Below are positions 25,731 through 33,275 of a DNA stretch of 64,000 nucleotides, one piece after another. The translations under genes and the position numbers were made by a program. The notes under the pieces were generated by a model. That model did no database searches, had not been told where the DNA came from, and saw only the letters and a program-made list of their open reading frames with translations. Origin of the DNA: Nitrospirota bacterium (GTDB taxonomy: Bacteria > Nitrospirota > Thermodesulfovibrionia > Thermodesulfovibrionales > UBA1546); the NCBI GenBank assembly GCA_009773185.1, contig WPIF01000010.1, positions 1 through 64,000 of the forward strand, given 5' to 3'. Position 1 is the stretch's first letter, and the number at the start of each line of letters is the position of its first letter.

Positions 25731-26795
25731 ATGACTATTGGCCCAAAAATAAAAGTTCTTGTTGTTGACGATTCTGCCTATAGCAGGCAGACAATAAAGA
25801 AGATGCTTGAAACGGACAAGAGCATTGAAGTCATAGGAATAGCCTCTGACGGTATAGATGCCATGGCAAAGACCCTGAGGCTCAGGCCTGACCTTATTAC
25901 GCTTGACTTCGAGATGCCCGAGATGGATGGCTTCAGTTTCTTAAGATGGCTTATGAAGGAGAAGCCTACGCCTGTGATAATGGTCAGTTCTTATTCTGAT
26001 ACCAAGACGGTGTTCAAGGCCCTCGAATTAGGCGCTGTTGATTTTATTGCAAAACCGACGCAAAGGGCATCCGCAGAACTGCGCGGGATAGAAAAAGACC
26101 TTCTGAATAAAGTAAGAGGCGTCAAGAACCTCAACATGGATAAATTAAGCAAAAATCTTCAACTCCTGAATGTGGAAACCGGAGTCACGGCCGGAGCAGA
26201 AACTTCGATAGGCGAAATAGATGTTGTGGCCTTAGGTACATCAACAGGAGGCCCTGCAGCGCTCCAGATAATTCTTACACGGCTTCCGCATGATTTTTCT
26301 GCTGCGGTTTTGATAAGCCAGCATATGCCTAAGGGGTTTACGGGCCCGCTTGCTGAAAGGCTTGATAAGCTTTCAGAGATAAAGATAAAAGAGGCAGAAA
26401 ATGGGGACATCGTGGAACCAGGCAAGGTATTTATATGTCCCGGCGGCGCGCATATGGTACTCAGGAAGAGGGGGCAGAAAAATCAAATACTGCTCAGAGA
26501 GGCGACATTTGAGGATAAGTATGTGCCTTCGGTTGATATAATGATGGCGTCTGCGGCAGAGCATTATGGCAGCAGGACTGTGGGAGTTGTTCTTACGGGG
26601 ATGGGGAATGACGGGAAAAAAGGAATACTGGAAATTAAATCAAGAGGCGGTTATACTATAGCTGAGTCGGAAGAAACTGCAGTGGTTTTTGGCATGCCGG
26701 CTGAGGTTATAAGTACAGGGGCGGTGGACAGTGTGCTTCCTCTCCCTGAAGTGTCTTCAGAATTGATAAGAATTGTTAAAAGAGGACAGGGTTAA
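25731..26795 (+). CDS. cheB: Chemotaxis response regulator / protein-glutamate methylesterase CheB
   Basis: Removes methyl groups from, or deamidates, MCP glutamates under control of CheA phosphorylation, 354 residues. Receiver domain 1-125 has Asp59 in LITLDFEMPEMDG. The methylesterase domain is about 160-350, with catalytic Ser171 in LGTSTGGPAALQ, His198 in SQHMPKGF, and an Asp in LTGMGNDGKKG. The stop codon's last base is shared with the start of the next gene. Confidence 0.95.
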   Translation: MTIGPKIKVLVVDDSAYSRQTIKKMLETDKSIEVIGIASDGIDAMAKTLRLRPDLITLDFEMPEMDGFSFLRWLMKEKPTPVIMVSSYSDTKTVFKALELGAVDFIAKPTQRASAELRGIEKDLLNKVRGVKNLNMDKLSKNLQLLNVETGVTAGAETSIGEIDVVALGTSTGGPAALQIILTRLPHDFSAAVLISQHMPKGFTGPLAERLDKLSEIKIKEAENGDIVEPGKVFICPGGAHMVLRKRGQKNQILLREATFEDKYVPSVDIMMASAAEHYGSRTVGVVLTGMGNDGKKGILEIKSRGGYTIAESEETAVVFGMPAEVISTGAVDSVLPLPEVSSELIRIVKRGQG

Positions 26796-27616
26796 TGGAA
26801 AGAGAAATAAATATTACAAAGAAGGCTGATGAATTCCTGCAGATATTCAAAAAAGGGGAGGAGTTTACGCAGGAACTTCTCAAAGAGAATGAAAAGTTAC
26901 GTTTCAGGCTTGCCCAGCTCGAAGATGCCATAGAGCGTTCCGGCGACGAAGCAAAGATAAAGCTTTATGAAGACAGGATAAAGACAACCGAGGAGGAACT
27001 TAATTCCCTGAAGGAAAGATACAGGCAGGTTGAGGAGGAAAATAAGGATTTCGCAGTAAAGTATATAGAGGTGGAAGAAGAGAACAACAACCTTGCCAAT
27101 CTTTACGTGGCAAGCTACCAGCTGCATTCAACTCTGGATTTTAATGAGGTTCTCAGAATAGTTCTCGAGATAGTCATAAATCTTATAGGCGCTGAGAAGT
27201 TTGCAGTGCTTCTTATCGAAGAAAAAACAAATGAGCTTGTGCCTGTTGCAACAGAAGGCATGTCTATAGCAAATGTCCCCAAGGTTAAATTCGGCGAAGG
27301 CATTATAGGTACCGTTGCAAAGGAAGGCGAAAGTTATTTTTCAGAGCACATTCATAACAGAAGTAATGGGTCCGAAGAGGAGCCGATAGTCGGTATCCCT
27401 CTGAAGATCAAGGAACATGTAATAGGCGTTATTGCTATATATTCACTCCTGGCACAAAAAGAAAAATTTTCCAATATTGACTATGAACTTTTTAATCTGC
27501 TTGCGGGGCATGCTGCTACTGCTATTTTTTCTTCAAGACTATACACTCAGTCAGAGAGGAAATTGACTACAATACAGAGTTTCCTCGATCTTCTGAAAGA
27601 AAAGCCGAGGAGGTAA
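26795..27616 (+). CDS. Coiled-coil and GAF-domain protein
   Basis: A 273-residue soluble protein. Residues about 25-110 form a long coiled coil (ENEKLRFRLAQLEDAIE, EEELNSLKERYRQVEEE). Residues about 115-265 are a GAF domain (LIGAEKFAVLLIEEKTNELVP, FGEGIIGTVAKEGE, IVGIPLKIKEHVIGVIAIYS), which often binds a small ligand. There is no output enzyme. Overlap with cheB by one base and its place before the second cheY suggest a sensory or scaffold part of the array. Confidence 0.8.
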   Translation: MEREINITKKADEFLQIFKKGEEFTQELLKENEKLRFRLAQLEDAIERSGDEAKIKLYEDRIKTTEEELNSLKERYRQVEEENKDFAVKYIEVEEENNNLANLYVASYQLHSTLDFNEVLRIVLEIVINLIGAEKFAVLLIEEKTNELVPVATEGMSIANVPKVKFGEGIIGTVAKEGESYFSEHIHNRSNGSEEEPIVGIPLKIKEHVIGVIAIYSLLAQKEKFSNIDYELFNLLAGHAATAIFSSRLYTQSERKLTTIQSFLDLLKEKPRR

Positions 27617-27623
27617 GGGGAGA

Positions 27624-27992
27624 ATGCCAAATATCCTTGTAGTAGAAGATTCACCTACAATGAGGCAGCTGATAAGCTTTGCCATGAAGAGGATAGCAAA
27701 CTCAAAGGTGGTTGAGGCAACAGACGGAGTTGATGCCTTAAAGAAGCTGTCATCTGAAAAAATAGACCTTATACTTGCAGATATAAATATGCCTGTTATG
27801 GACGGCTTGAAGCTGGTAAGCCTTGTAAGGGGTAACTCTGCCTATAAAAGCATACCTATAATAATTATAACAACAGAGGGCGCTGAAGAAGACAAAAAGA
27901 AGGCCATCGCCATAGGCGCTAACGCATATCTTCCAAAACCCATCCAGACGCAGGAACTCATAAAACTGGTCAATAGTATTATAGGCGGTTAA
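27624..27992 (+). CDS. cheY: Second CheY-like response regulator
   Basis: A 122-residue receiver domain with Asp53 in LILADINMPVMDG, acidic pocket VVEDS, Thr in IIITTEGA and Lys in LPKPIQ. It closes the chemosensory operon, 7 bases after the GAF gene, with ribosome site GGGGAG. It has the same length and layout as the first CheY but is clearly diverged, so the two may divide output and phosphate-sink roles. Confidence 0.93.
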   Translation: MPNILVVEDSPTMRQLISFAMKRIANSKVVEATDGVDALKKLSSEKIDLILADINMPVMDGLKLVSLVRGNSAYKSIPIIIITTEGAEEDKKKAIAIGANAYLPKPIQTQELIKLVNSIIGG

Positions 27993-28029
27993 TGAGTCAC
28001 AGGCGCATTAATGTCAGCGGCACATTATA

Positions 28030-28116
28030 TGGTGCCGGAGGCCGGACTCGAACCGGCACGACCTCGCGGACGAGGGATTTTAAGTCCCTTGCGTCTACCA
28101 ATTCCGCCACTCCGGC
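28030..28116 (-). tRNA. tRNA-Leu (anticodon TAA)
   Basis: On the minus strand the sequence begins GCCGGAGTGGCGGAATTGG and ends CTCCGGC-A-CCA. The 7-bp acceptor stem pairs perfectly. Anticodon stem AGGGA/TCCCT encloses loop CTTAAAA, giving anticodon TAA. A long variable arm (CGTCCGCGAGGTCG) is typical of class II leucine tRNA, and the T loop is GGTTCGAGTCC. CCA is encoded. Confidence 0.96.
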
Positions 28117-28125
28117 TAACTTTGA

Positions 28126-28155
28126 ATTTTAAATGATTTCCCTGTATTTGGTCAA
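28126..28155 (-). promoter_or_regulatory. Promoter of tRNA-Leu
   Basis: On the minus strand TTGACC (28155-28150), an 18-base spacer and TAAAAT (28131-28126), nine bases before the tRNA 5' end at 28116. This spacing is as expected for a stable-RNA promoter with a very short leader. Confidence 0.6.
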
Positions 28156-28176
28156 ACACTTTCAGGTTATCCTGAT

Positions 28177-28205
28177 TTGACAAATACCGGCAGTGACCAT
28201 AAAAT
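28177..28205 (+). promoter_or_regulatory. Strong promoter placed for leaderless transcription of the REC-PilZ gene
   Basis: TTGACA (28177-28182), a 17-base spacer and TAAAAT (28200-28205), then seven bases to the ATG at 28213. The transcript should start at or one base before the ATG. No Shine-Dalgarno is present in that interval. Confidence 0.6.
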
Positions 28206-28212
28206 CTAATCT

Positions 28213-28893
28213 ATGAAGAAGATAATTATAGCAAGCGCGCTCAAGCCGTTCATCGAGAAAGAAAGAAGTATTCTGCAAAGAGCAGACTTCAGGATATTCA
28301 CCGCAACTTCAGGAGAAGAAGCATTTAAGGTCCACAGGGCTGAAAAAGCAGATATTATAATAGCAGACCTTGATATGCCCGGAATCAGCGGCGACAAGTT
28401 GTGCTCTGTTATCAGAGGAGATAAAGCGCTTAAAAAAGTTTCTATAATTATCGTATGCACTAACAGTCAGGCAGACATCGAGAGGTGTTCAAACTCAGGG
28501 GCCAACTCATATATAACAAAGCCGATAGCCCCTGCGCAGCTTATCGAGACAGTAAGCCGGCTTCTGAATATCCCTGAAAGAAAATCTTACCGTGTTCTTA
28601 TAAAGGTAGAGGTTAAGGGCAAGTTCATGAATGTGCCTTTTTTCTGTTCTTCCGGGGATTTAAGCGCCTCCGGCATGCTCGTGGAAACGGATAAACCCCT
28701 GGCCAAAGGCGATACTGTATCCTGCTCATTTTTTCTCCCGAACTCTGAACGCGTAGTTGCAGACGGAGAGATTGTCAGGGTAGTGAGAAAGGCTCTCAGG
28801 ACGTTCCAGTACGGCGTCAGGTTTGTTGCGCTTCTTCCTGAATACAGGGCAGCGATAGAGACATTTATCAATAACTGGACACGGAATGCATAA
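28213..28893 (+). CDS. Receiver-PilZ protein (c-di-GMP effector)
   Basis: A 226-residue cytoplasmic protein. Residues 1-115 are a receiver domain with Asp52 in IIIADLDMPGISG and Lys in ITKPIA. The usual acidic pair near residue 8 is missing (IIIASALKP), so phosphorylation may be impaired. Residues about 122-225 are a PilZ domain with both c-di-GMP motifs: R123-K-S-Y-R127 and D149-L-S-A-S-G154. PilZ proteins often control motility or pili, which fits the neighbouring chemosensory operon and the pilus-type ATPase at 115-2406. Apparent leaderless start. Confidence 0.88.
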   Translation: MKKIIIASALKPFIEKERSILQRADFRIFTATSGEEAFKVHRAEKADIIIADLDMPGISGDKLCSVIRGDKALKKVSIIIVCTNSQADIERCSNSGANSYITKPIAPAQLIETVSRLLNIPERKSYRVLIKVEVKGKFMNVPFFCSSGDLSASGMLVETDKPLAKGDTVSCSFFLPNSERVVADGEIVRVVRKALRTFQYGVRFVALLPEYRAAIETFINNWTRNA

Positions 28894-28937
28894 CTGCGGC
28901 ACTGTGAAAACAGTGTTTATGTTATGAAGCCGAAGGG

Positions 28938-28967
28938 TTGACTTAGACGTAAATTCTCAGATAAGAT
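28938..28967 (+). promoter_or_regulatory. Promoter of rpiB-glyA-nrdR
   Basis: TTGACT (28938-28943), an 18-base spacer and TAAGAT (28962-28967), 19 bases before the rpiB ATG. A short GGGG before the ATG could be the ribosome site. Confidence 0.6.
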
Positions 28968-28986
28968 ACGTATCCGGGGTAAAAAA

Positions 28987-29445
28987 ATGAAAGTAGCAAT
29001 TGGCAGTGACCATGCCGGCATAGATCTAAAAAAAGAACTTGTCTCTCTTCTGAATGAGATGAAGATAGAGTGTATTGACTTTGGCACAGATAGCCCGCAA
29101 AGTGTTGATTACCCTGATTTCGGGGAGAAGGTTTCTAAAGCGGTTTCTGCAGGCAATGTGGAGAGGGGCATACTCATATGCGGGACAGGCATAGGCATGT
29201 CAATTGTTGCAAACAAGGTTCCCGATATAAGGGCTTCTCTTTGCAATGACCTGTTTACGGCAAAGATGAGCAGGCTGCACAATGATGCAAATGTGCTTGT
29301 GATAGGCGGGAGGATAGTTGGAAGGGATCTCGCAAAAGAGATTGTGAGGACATGGTTCAGCACAGAATTTGAAGGCGGCAGGCATGCCAACCGTCTTAAT
29401 AAGATTAAACTGATAGAGGAACGATTTATAAAACATGGACTTTGA
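28987..29445 (+). CDS. rpiB: Ribose-5-phosphate isomerase B
   Basis: Interconverts ribose 5-phosphate and ribulose 5-phosphate in the pentose phosphate pathway. The 152 residues fit RpiB/Lac[48 protein letters not shown] (catalytic Cys in ICGTG) and [12 protein letters not shown] are all present. It overlaps glyA by 11 bases, a common neighbour pair in many bacteria. Confidence 0.95.
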   Translation: MKVAIGSDHAGIDLKKELVSLLNEMKIECIDFGTDSPQSVDYPDFGEKVSKAVSAGNVERGILICGTGIGMSIVANKVPDIRASLCNDLFTAKMSRLHNDANVLVIGGRIVGRDLAKEIVRTWFSTEFEGGRHANRLNKIKLIEERFIKHGL

Positions 29446-30673
29446 AAGGCTTAAGCTCTCCGACCCTGACATTTATTCAGCGATTCAGAAAGAGATAGAA
29501 AGAGAAAGAGGAAAGATCCTCCTTATTGCATCGGAAAACTATGCAAGTCAGGCTGTTCTTGAGGCCCAGGGTTCTATATTCACCAATAAATATGCAGAAG
29601 GGTATCCGAATAAAAGATATTACGGCGGATGCGAATATGCTGATATTGTTGAGAGCCTTGCAATAGAGCGGGCAAAAGAACTCTTCGGAGCAGAACATAT
29701 AAATGTCCAGCCCCATTCAGGAAGCCAGGCCAATATGGCAGTTTATTTTGCATTCCTCAAGCCCGGAGATACTATTTTAGGGATGAACCTGAGCCATGGC
29801 GGACACCTTTCCCACGGAGCAAAGGTAAACTTCTCGGGAATGCTTTATAGGAATATTCCGTACGGGGTTAATAGGGAGACAGGCTATATTGATTATGAAG
29901 AGGTTAGAAGACTTGCCAGAGAAAATAAACCTAAGATGATACTTGTCGGTGCAAGCGCTTATTCAAGGACACTGGACTTCAAAACATTTTCTGAGATTGC
30001 AAAAGAGGTCGGGGCATATCTGATGGCAGATATAGCGCATATCGCAGGACTTATTGCTGTGGGCCTTCATCCTTCGCCTGTGCCTTATGCAGATTTTGTG
30101 ACAACAACAACCCACAAGACTTTGCGCGGCCCAAGGGGTGGAATGATAATGTGCAGGGCAGAATATGCAAAGGCAATAGACAAAATGATATTCCCCGGAA
30201 TTCAGGGAGGGCCTCTGGTTCATGTGATTGCTGCAAAGGCAGTTGCTTTTAAAGAGGCATTGAGCAGGGAGTTCAGGGATTATCAGCAGAGGGTGATAAA
30301 TAATGCAAAAAGGCTTGCTGAAGAACTTATAAAAAGGGGATTCAGGATAATATCAGGCGGGACAGACAATCACCTCATGCTGGTTGACCTTACAACCAAG
30401 GGCATAACAGGCAAAGAGGCTGAGGAGGCGCTTGATAAGGCAGGAATAACAGTTAATAAAAATGCCATCCCCTATGATGAAAGGCCGCCTGCAGTAACCA
30501 GTGGTATGAGGCTCGGCACGCCGTCTGTTACAACACGTGGGATGGGTGAGGCTGAGATGGCGGAGATAGCAGATATTATAGATGAGGTATTGAAAAATCA
30601 TGCGAGTGATGAAAAGCTTAGAGGGTTTAGGCAGAGGGCAGAGAATATCTGCAAGAGATTTCCGGTATATTAA
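29435..30673 (+). CDS. glyA: Serine hydroxymethyltransferase
   Basis: PLP enzyme that interconverts serine and glycine with tetrahydrofolate, 412 residues. [38 protein letters not shown], and the PLP lysine in [14 protein letters not shown] are canonical. It feeds one-carbon units and glycine, and the glycine-cleavage parts gcvH and lpd are at 61-63 kb. Overlaps rpiB by 11 bases and precedes nrdR by 7. Confidence 0.97.
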   Translation: MDFERLKLSDPDIYSAIQKEIERERGKILLIASENYASQAVLEAQGSIFTNKYAEGYPNKRYYGGCEYADIVESLAIERAKELFGAEHINVQPHSGSQANMAVYFAFLKPGDTILGMNLSHGGHLSHGAKVNFSGMLYRNIPYGVNRETGYIDYEEVRRLARENKPKMILVGASAYSRTLDFKTFSEIAKEVGAYLMADIAHIAGLIAVGLHPSPVPYADFVTTTTHKTLRGPRGGMIMCRAEYAKAIDKMIFPGIQGGPLVHVIAAKAVAFKEALSREFRDYQQRVINNAKRLAEELIKRGFRIISGGTDNHLMLVDLTTKGITGKEAEEALDKAGITVNKNAIPYDERPPAVTSGMRLGTPSVTTRGMGEAEMAEIADIIDEVLKNHASDEKLRGFRQRAENICKRFPVY

Positions 30674-30680
30674 TTAGATT

Positions 30681-31148
30681 ATGAAATGTCCTTTTTGCGG
30701 GAACATAGAAGATAAAGTCATTGACTCGCGTACGAGCAAGGAAGGCGATGCAATTCGCAGGAGGCGCGAGTGCCTCAAATGCGGAAAGCGTTTCACTTCC
30801 TATGAACGCGTTGAGGATCTGGTTCCGATGGTTGTGAAAAAAGATGGAAGGCGGGAGCCCTTTGACAGGCCCAAGGTACTTAAAGGCCTTGAAAAGGCAT
30901 GTGAGAAAAGGCCTGTAAGCGTTGAAGCGCTTGAAGGCATTGTTGATACTATAGAGAAAAAACTGATAAACCTTGGCGTAAAGGAAATACCGAGCACATG
31001 GGTTGGCGAAGAGGTCATGTCTTCGCTAAGGGACCTTGATAAGGTTGCGTATGTGAGGTTTGCATCTGTTTACAGGCAATTCAAGGACATCAATGAACTG
31101 ATGAATGAAGTAAAGACATTGTTTGAACATAAAGGCAGTAAACAGTGA
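30681..31148 (+). CDS. nrdR: Transcriptional repressor NrdR
   Basis: Zinc-ribbon/ATP-cone repressor of ribonucleotide reductase genes, 155 residues. The zinc ribbon is MKCPFCG and [12 protein letters not shown]; the ATP-cone spans about 48-138 ([20 protein letters not shown]). No nrd structural gene is in this window. The glyA-nrdR order is common in several phyla. Confidence 0.96.
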   Translation: MKCPFCGNIEDKVIDSRTSKEGDAIRRRRECLKCGKRFTSYERVEDLVPMVVKKDGRREPFDRPKVLKGLEKACEKRPVSVEALEGIVDTIEKKLINLGVKEIPSTWVGEEVMSSLRDLDKVAYVRFASVYRQFKDINELMNEVKTLFEHKGSKQ

Positions 31149-31165
31149 TTAGTGACAGTAAATGC

Positions 31166-31212
31166 TGCTGACACTGTCTCCTTCGGCGACCCGCCTGGGC
31201 GGGAAAACTGGA
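31166..31212. repeat. Palindromic microrepeat between nrdR and the aldolase gene
   Basis: CTCCTTCGGCGA followed by CCCGCCTGGGCGGG (31190-31203, a 6-bp stem with TG loop), with preceding CAGTGATTAGTGACAGTAA simple repeats (31144-31162). Same layout as the blocks in cca and cheW. It occupies most of the 96-base gap. Confidence 0.55.
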
Positions 31213-31244
31213 ACTGACACATTTTCAAGACAAAGGAGGATTTT

Positions 31245-32099
31245 ATGTCTACGCTGGATTGGGGATTGAAAAACCGTCTTTCAAGGATAATTAAAACTGA
31301 CGGAAGGACTGTGATGCTTGCAGTTGACCATGGATATTTTCTCGGGCCTACATCAGGGCTTGAAGATGCAGAAAAGACAATCAAACCGCTTTTACCCTAT
31401 GCCGACGCCTTAATGCCGACGAGGGGAATCATACGGACCTCAGTTAGTTCTTCAACTGAAACCCCTATGGTACTGAGGGTATCAGGAGGAAACAGTATTC
31501 TTGATGAAGACCTCTCCAATGAAGGCCTGACAGTTTCGATGGAGGATGCGGTAAGATTGAATGTAGCTGCAGTGGCCATCTCAATTTATGTCGGCTCCCC
31601 GAACCAGAAAGAGACACTTCTTAATCTTACAAAACTTGTTGATGAAGGCCACCGTTACGGTGTTCCGGTTTTGGCTGTTACTGCTGTTGGAAAGAGCATG
31701 GGGCGTGATGCGCGTTATCTTGCGCTTTGTTGCCGTATAGCTGCTGAACTCGGCGCGCATTTTGTTAAGACATATTATTGCGATGGCTTTGAAAAAGTCG
31801 TTAAGACCTGTCCTGTTCCGATTGTTATGGCAGGCGGAAAGAAACTTCCGGAGATGGAGGCGCTTGAGCTTACTTATAATGCAATATCCCGTGGAGCTGC
31901 AGGGGTTGATATGGGAAGAAACATATTTCAGTCGGATTCGCCTGTTGCAATGATACAGGCTGTGAAGGCGATAGTCCATGACAACGCCACGCCCAAAAAG
32001 GCCTATGAGATTTACAAAGGCCTTAAAGCCCGCCTGAAGAGCAAAAAGTCAAGAGTTAAAGGTGTTACTGCAAGCAAGACAGACCTGAGCAGGCATTAA
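31245..32099 (+). CDS. LsrF/DhnA-type class I aldolase
   Basis: A 284-residue TIM-barrel aldolase of the LsrF/FbaB (DeoC-related) group. Key features are [14 protein letters not shown], the ADALMPTRG loop, ISIYVGSP, Schiff-base lysine in [20 protein letters not shown] and [12 protein letters not shown]. LsrF itself cleaves phosphorylated autoinducer-2 product, and close homologues are archaeal-type fructose-bisphosphate aldolase; no other lsr gene is present, so the second or a related sugar-phosphate role is more likely. Ribosome site AAGGAGG. A strong terminator follows. Confidence 0.85.
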   Translation: MSTLDWGLKNRLSRIIKTDGRTVMLAVDHGYFLGPTSGLEDAEKTIKPLLPYADALMPTRGIIRTSVSSSTETPMVLRVSGGNSILDEDLSNEGLTVSMEDAVRLNVAAVAISIYVGSPNQKETLLNLTKLVDEGHRYGVPVLAVTAVGKSMGRDARYLALCCRIAAELGAHFVKTYYCDGFEKVVKTCPVPIVMAGGKKLPEMEALELTYNAISRGAAGVDMGRNIFQSDSPVAMIQAVKAIVHDNATPKKAYEIYKGLKARLKSKKSRVKGVTASKTDLSRH

Positions 32100-32109
32100 T
32101 CCAAATATG

Positions 32110-32133
32110 AGAGGGGCGTTTCATCGCCCCTCT
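32110..32133 (+). terminator. Strong hairpin after the aldolase gene
   Basis: AGAGGGGCG (32110-32118), loop TTTCAT, CGCCCCTCT (32125-32133): a perfect 9-bp G/C-rich stem 10 bases past the stop. The following T tract is poor (TATGTAGAAGTCTTTT), so it may work with Rho or simply stabilise the 3' end. The next 90 bases hold no other feature. Confidence 0.7.
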
Positions 32134-32225
32134 ATGTAGAAGTCTTTTGCAGCGTGTTAGCAAGCCGTTGCGGGGAAGCTCTTTTTGAAATGAATTTTGA
32201 AGGTTTGAGCCTAAAAGTTTCCTAT

Positions 32226-32522
32226 TCAATAGGGTTTTCCCGATTTAAACTTAATAAAAAGCCCCAAAACGATAATAGATAAAATAAAGACAACTTCGTA
32301 TAGAATGACTGTTTTCAAAGCGGCAAGAAATGAACTGAACTTCCAGACCCATTTTGCATAATAAATTATTCCAAATAATGCCAATAAATTGGAGCCTAAC
32401 ACTAAAACGATAAGCGAAGTTGAAAATGGTTCCTTGAAAATTAAAATACTTGCCAGTTGCAGGATGAAGACAATAAAAAATATGATGCTGAAAACAATTT
32501 TTTCCTGAACTGGCCAATACAT
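32226..32522 (-). CDS. Small membrane protein of unknown function
   Basis: A 98-residue frame with three predicted membrane segments (about 8-30, 36-57, 70-92). MYWPVQEKIVFSIIF begins it and a Lys-rich tail ends it. No family recognised. It stands alone on the minus strand between the aldolase terminator and the toxin-antitoxin operon. An overlapping 88-residue frame is judged a shadow because it lacks the hydrophobic pattern. Confidence 0.5.
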   Translation of the reverse strand: MYWPVQEKIVFSIIFFIVFILQLASILIFKEPFSTSLIVLVLGSNLLALFGIIYYAKWVWKFSSFLAALKTVILYEVVFILSIIVLGLFIKFKSGKPY

Positions 32523-32553
32523 TGTCTATATTTCCATCCTTATACTGACTGCG

Positions 32554-32593
32554 GGAATGACAAAGTACGTTATGAACTCCAAAGTGTCATTCC
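32554..32593. repeat. Inverted repeat upstream of the toxin-antitoxin operon
   Basis: GGAATGACA (32554-32562) and TGTCATTCC (32585-32593) are perfect 9-base inverted arms separated by 22 bases. The extended GGGAATGACAAAG resembles the end of the widespread ATTCCC..GGGAATGAC repeat that also occurs at 56313-56336. A -10-like TACAAT lies downstream at 32685-32690. Confidence 0.5.
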
Positions 32594-32717
32594 TAATCTG
32601 TCCCAATACTATCAAACAGCTTTCGATTGTGTCAACCTAACAGGGTCAAAACAAATCTATTGCTGTTCTGTATCCCAAATGTGCTACAATAGTTCATAAA
32701 TGCAGAGGAGGTTTGGT

Positions 32718-32978
32718 ATGACAAAGACTGCGATGATAAGGACAAGGATAACGCCTGATTTAAAAACAGAGGGCGAAAAGATACTTAAGAAGCTGGGATT
32801 AACCACAACTGAGGCTGTAATTCTCTTTTTTGCCCAGATAAAACTACAGAAGGGCCTGCCTTTTGATGTGAAGATACCTAACAGAACTACTCTTAAGGCA
32901 ATGAAGGAGGCCGAAGAAGGCAAAGGGCTTAAGAGCTATAAGAGTATTGATGATTTCTTTAAGAAAATGGGTGTGTAG
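32718..32978 (+). CDS. RelB/DinJ-family antitoxin
   Basis: An 86-residue antitoxin with an N-terminal ribbon-helix-helix domain (MTKTAMIRTRITPDLKTEGE, then LGLTTTEAVILFFAQI) and a C-terminal toxin-binding tail. It starts at ATG 32718 with AGAGGAGG 7 bases upstream; a frame start at 32700 is upstream of this site and unlikely. Its TAG overlaps the toxin GTG. It probably represses its own operon, for which a TTGCTG-19-TACAAT promoter (32660-32690) is possible. Confidence 0.9.
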   Translation: MTKTAMIRTRITPDLKTEGEKILKKLGLTTTEAVILFFAQIKLQKGLPFDVKIPNRTTLKAMKEAEEGKGLKSYKSIDDFFKKMGV

Positions 32979-33253
32979 TGCTCAAAGCAAAAACCACAAA
33001 ACAGTTTGAAAAAGACTTTAAACTGATAATAAAACAAGGCAGAGACTTAGAGAAACTAAAAACGATAATGAAAAAGCTTACCAATCAGGAACCCCTTGAT
33101 ATGAGATATAAAGACCATAAATTGATAGGCAATCTTGAAGGGCACAGGGAATGTCATATAGAACCTAACTGGCTGCTTGTTTACAGGATACAACAAAGTG
33201 AAGAGACTATTGTTTTTGTAAGGACAGGGAGCCACAGCGATATATTTGGATAG
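32978..33253 (+). CDS. YafQ-family mRNA interferase toxin
   Basis: A 91-residue RelE/YafQ-type ribosome-dependent RNase. The YafQ signature is present: His47 (YKDHKLIG), His60 (CHIEPNW), His86 (TGSHSD) and Phe90. The aspartate of the usual EPDW motif (Asp67 in E. coli YafQ) is Asn64 here, which could lower activity. Start GTG shares its G with the antitoxin TAG, a normal coupling for such pairs. The following dehydrogenase gene begins 22 bases after the stop. Confidence 0.9.
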   Translation: MLKAKTTKQFEKDFKLIIKQGRDLEKLKTIMKKLTNQEPLDMRYKDHKLIGNLEGHRECHIEPNWLLVYRIQQSEETIVFVRTGSHSDIFG

Positions 33254-33275
33254 ATTATTTGCAAAAGGAGATTTT

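Noticed and set aside
32251..32517. 88-residue frame overlapping the small membrane gene
   Set aside because: Cys/Tyr/Arg-rich without pattern; the alternative frame has three clear membrane segments.
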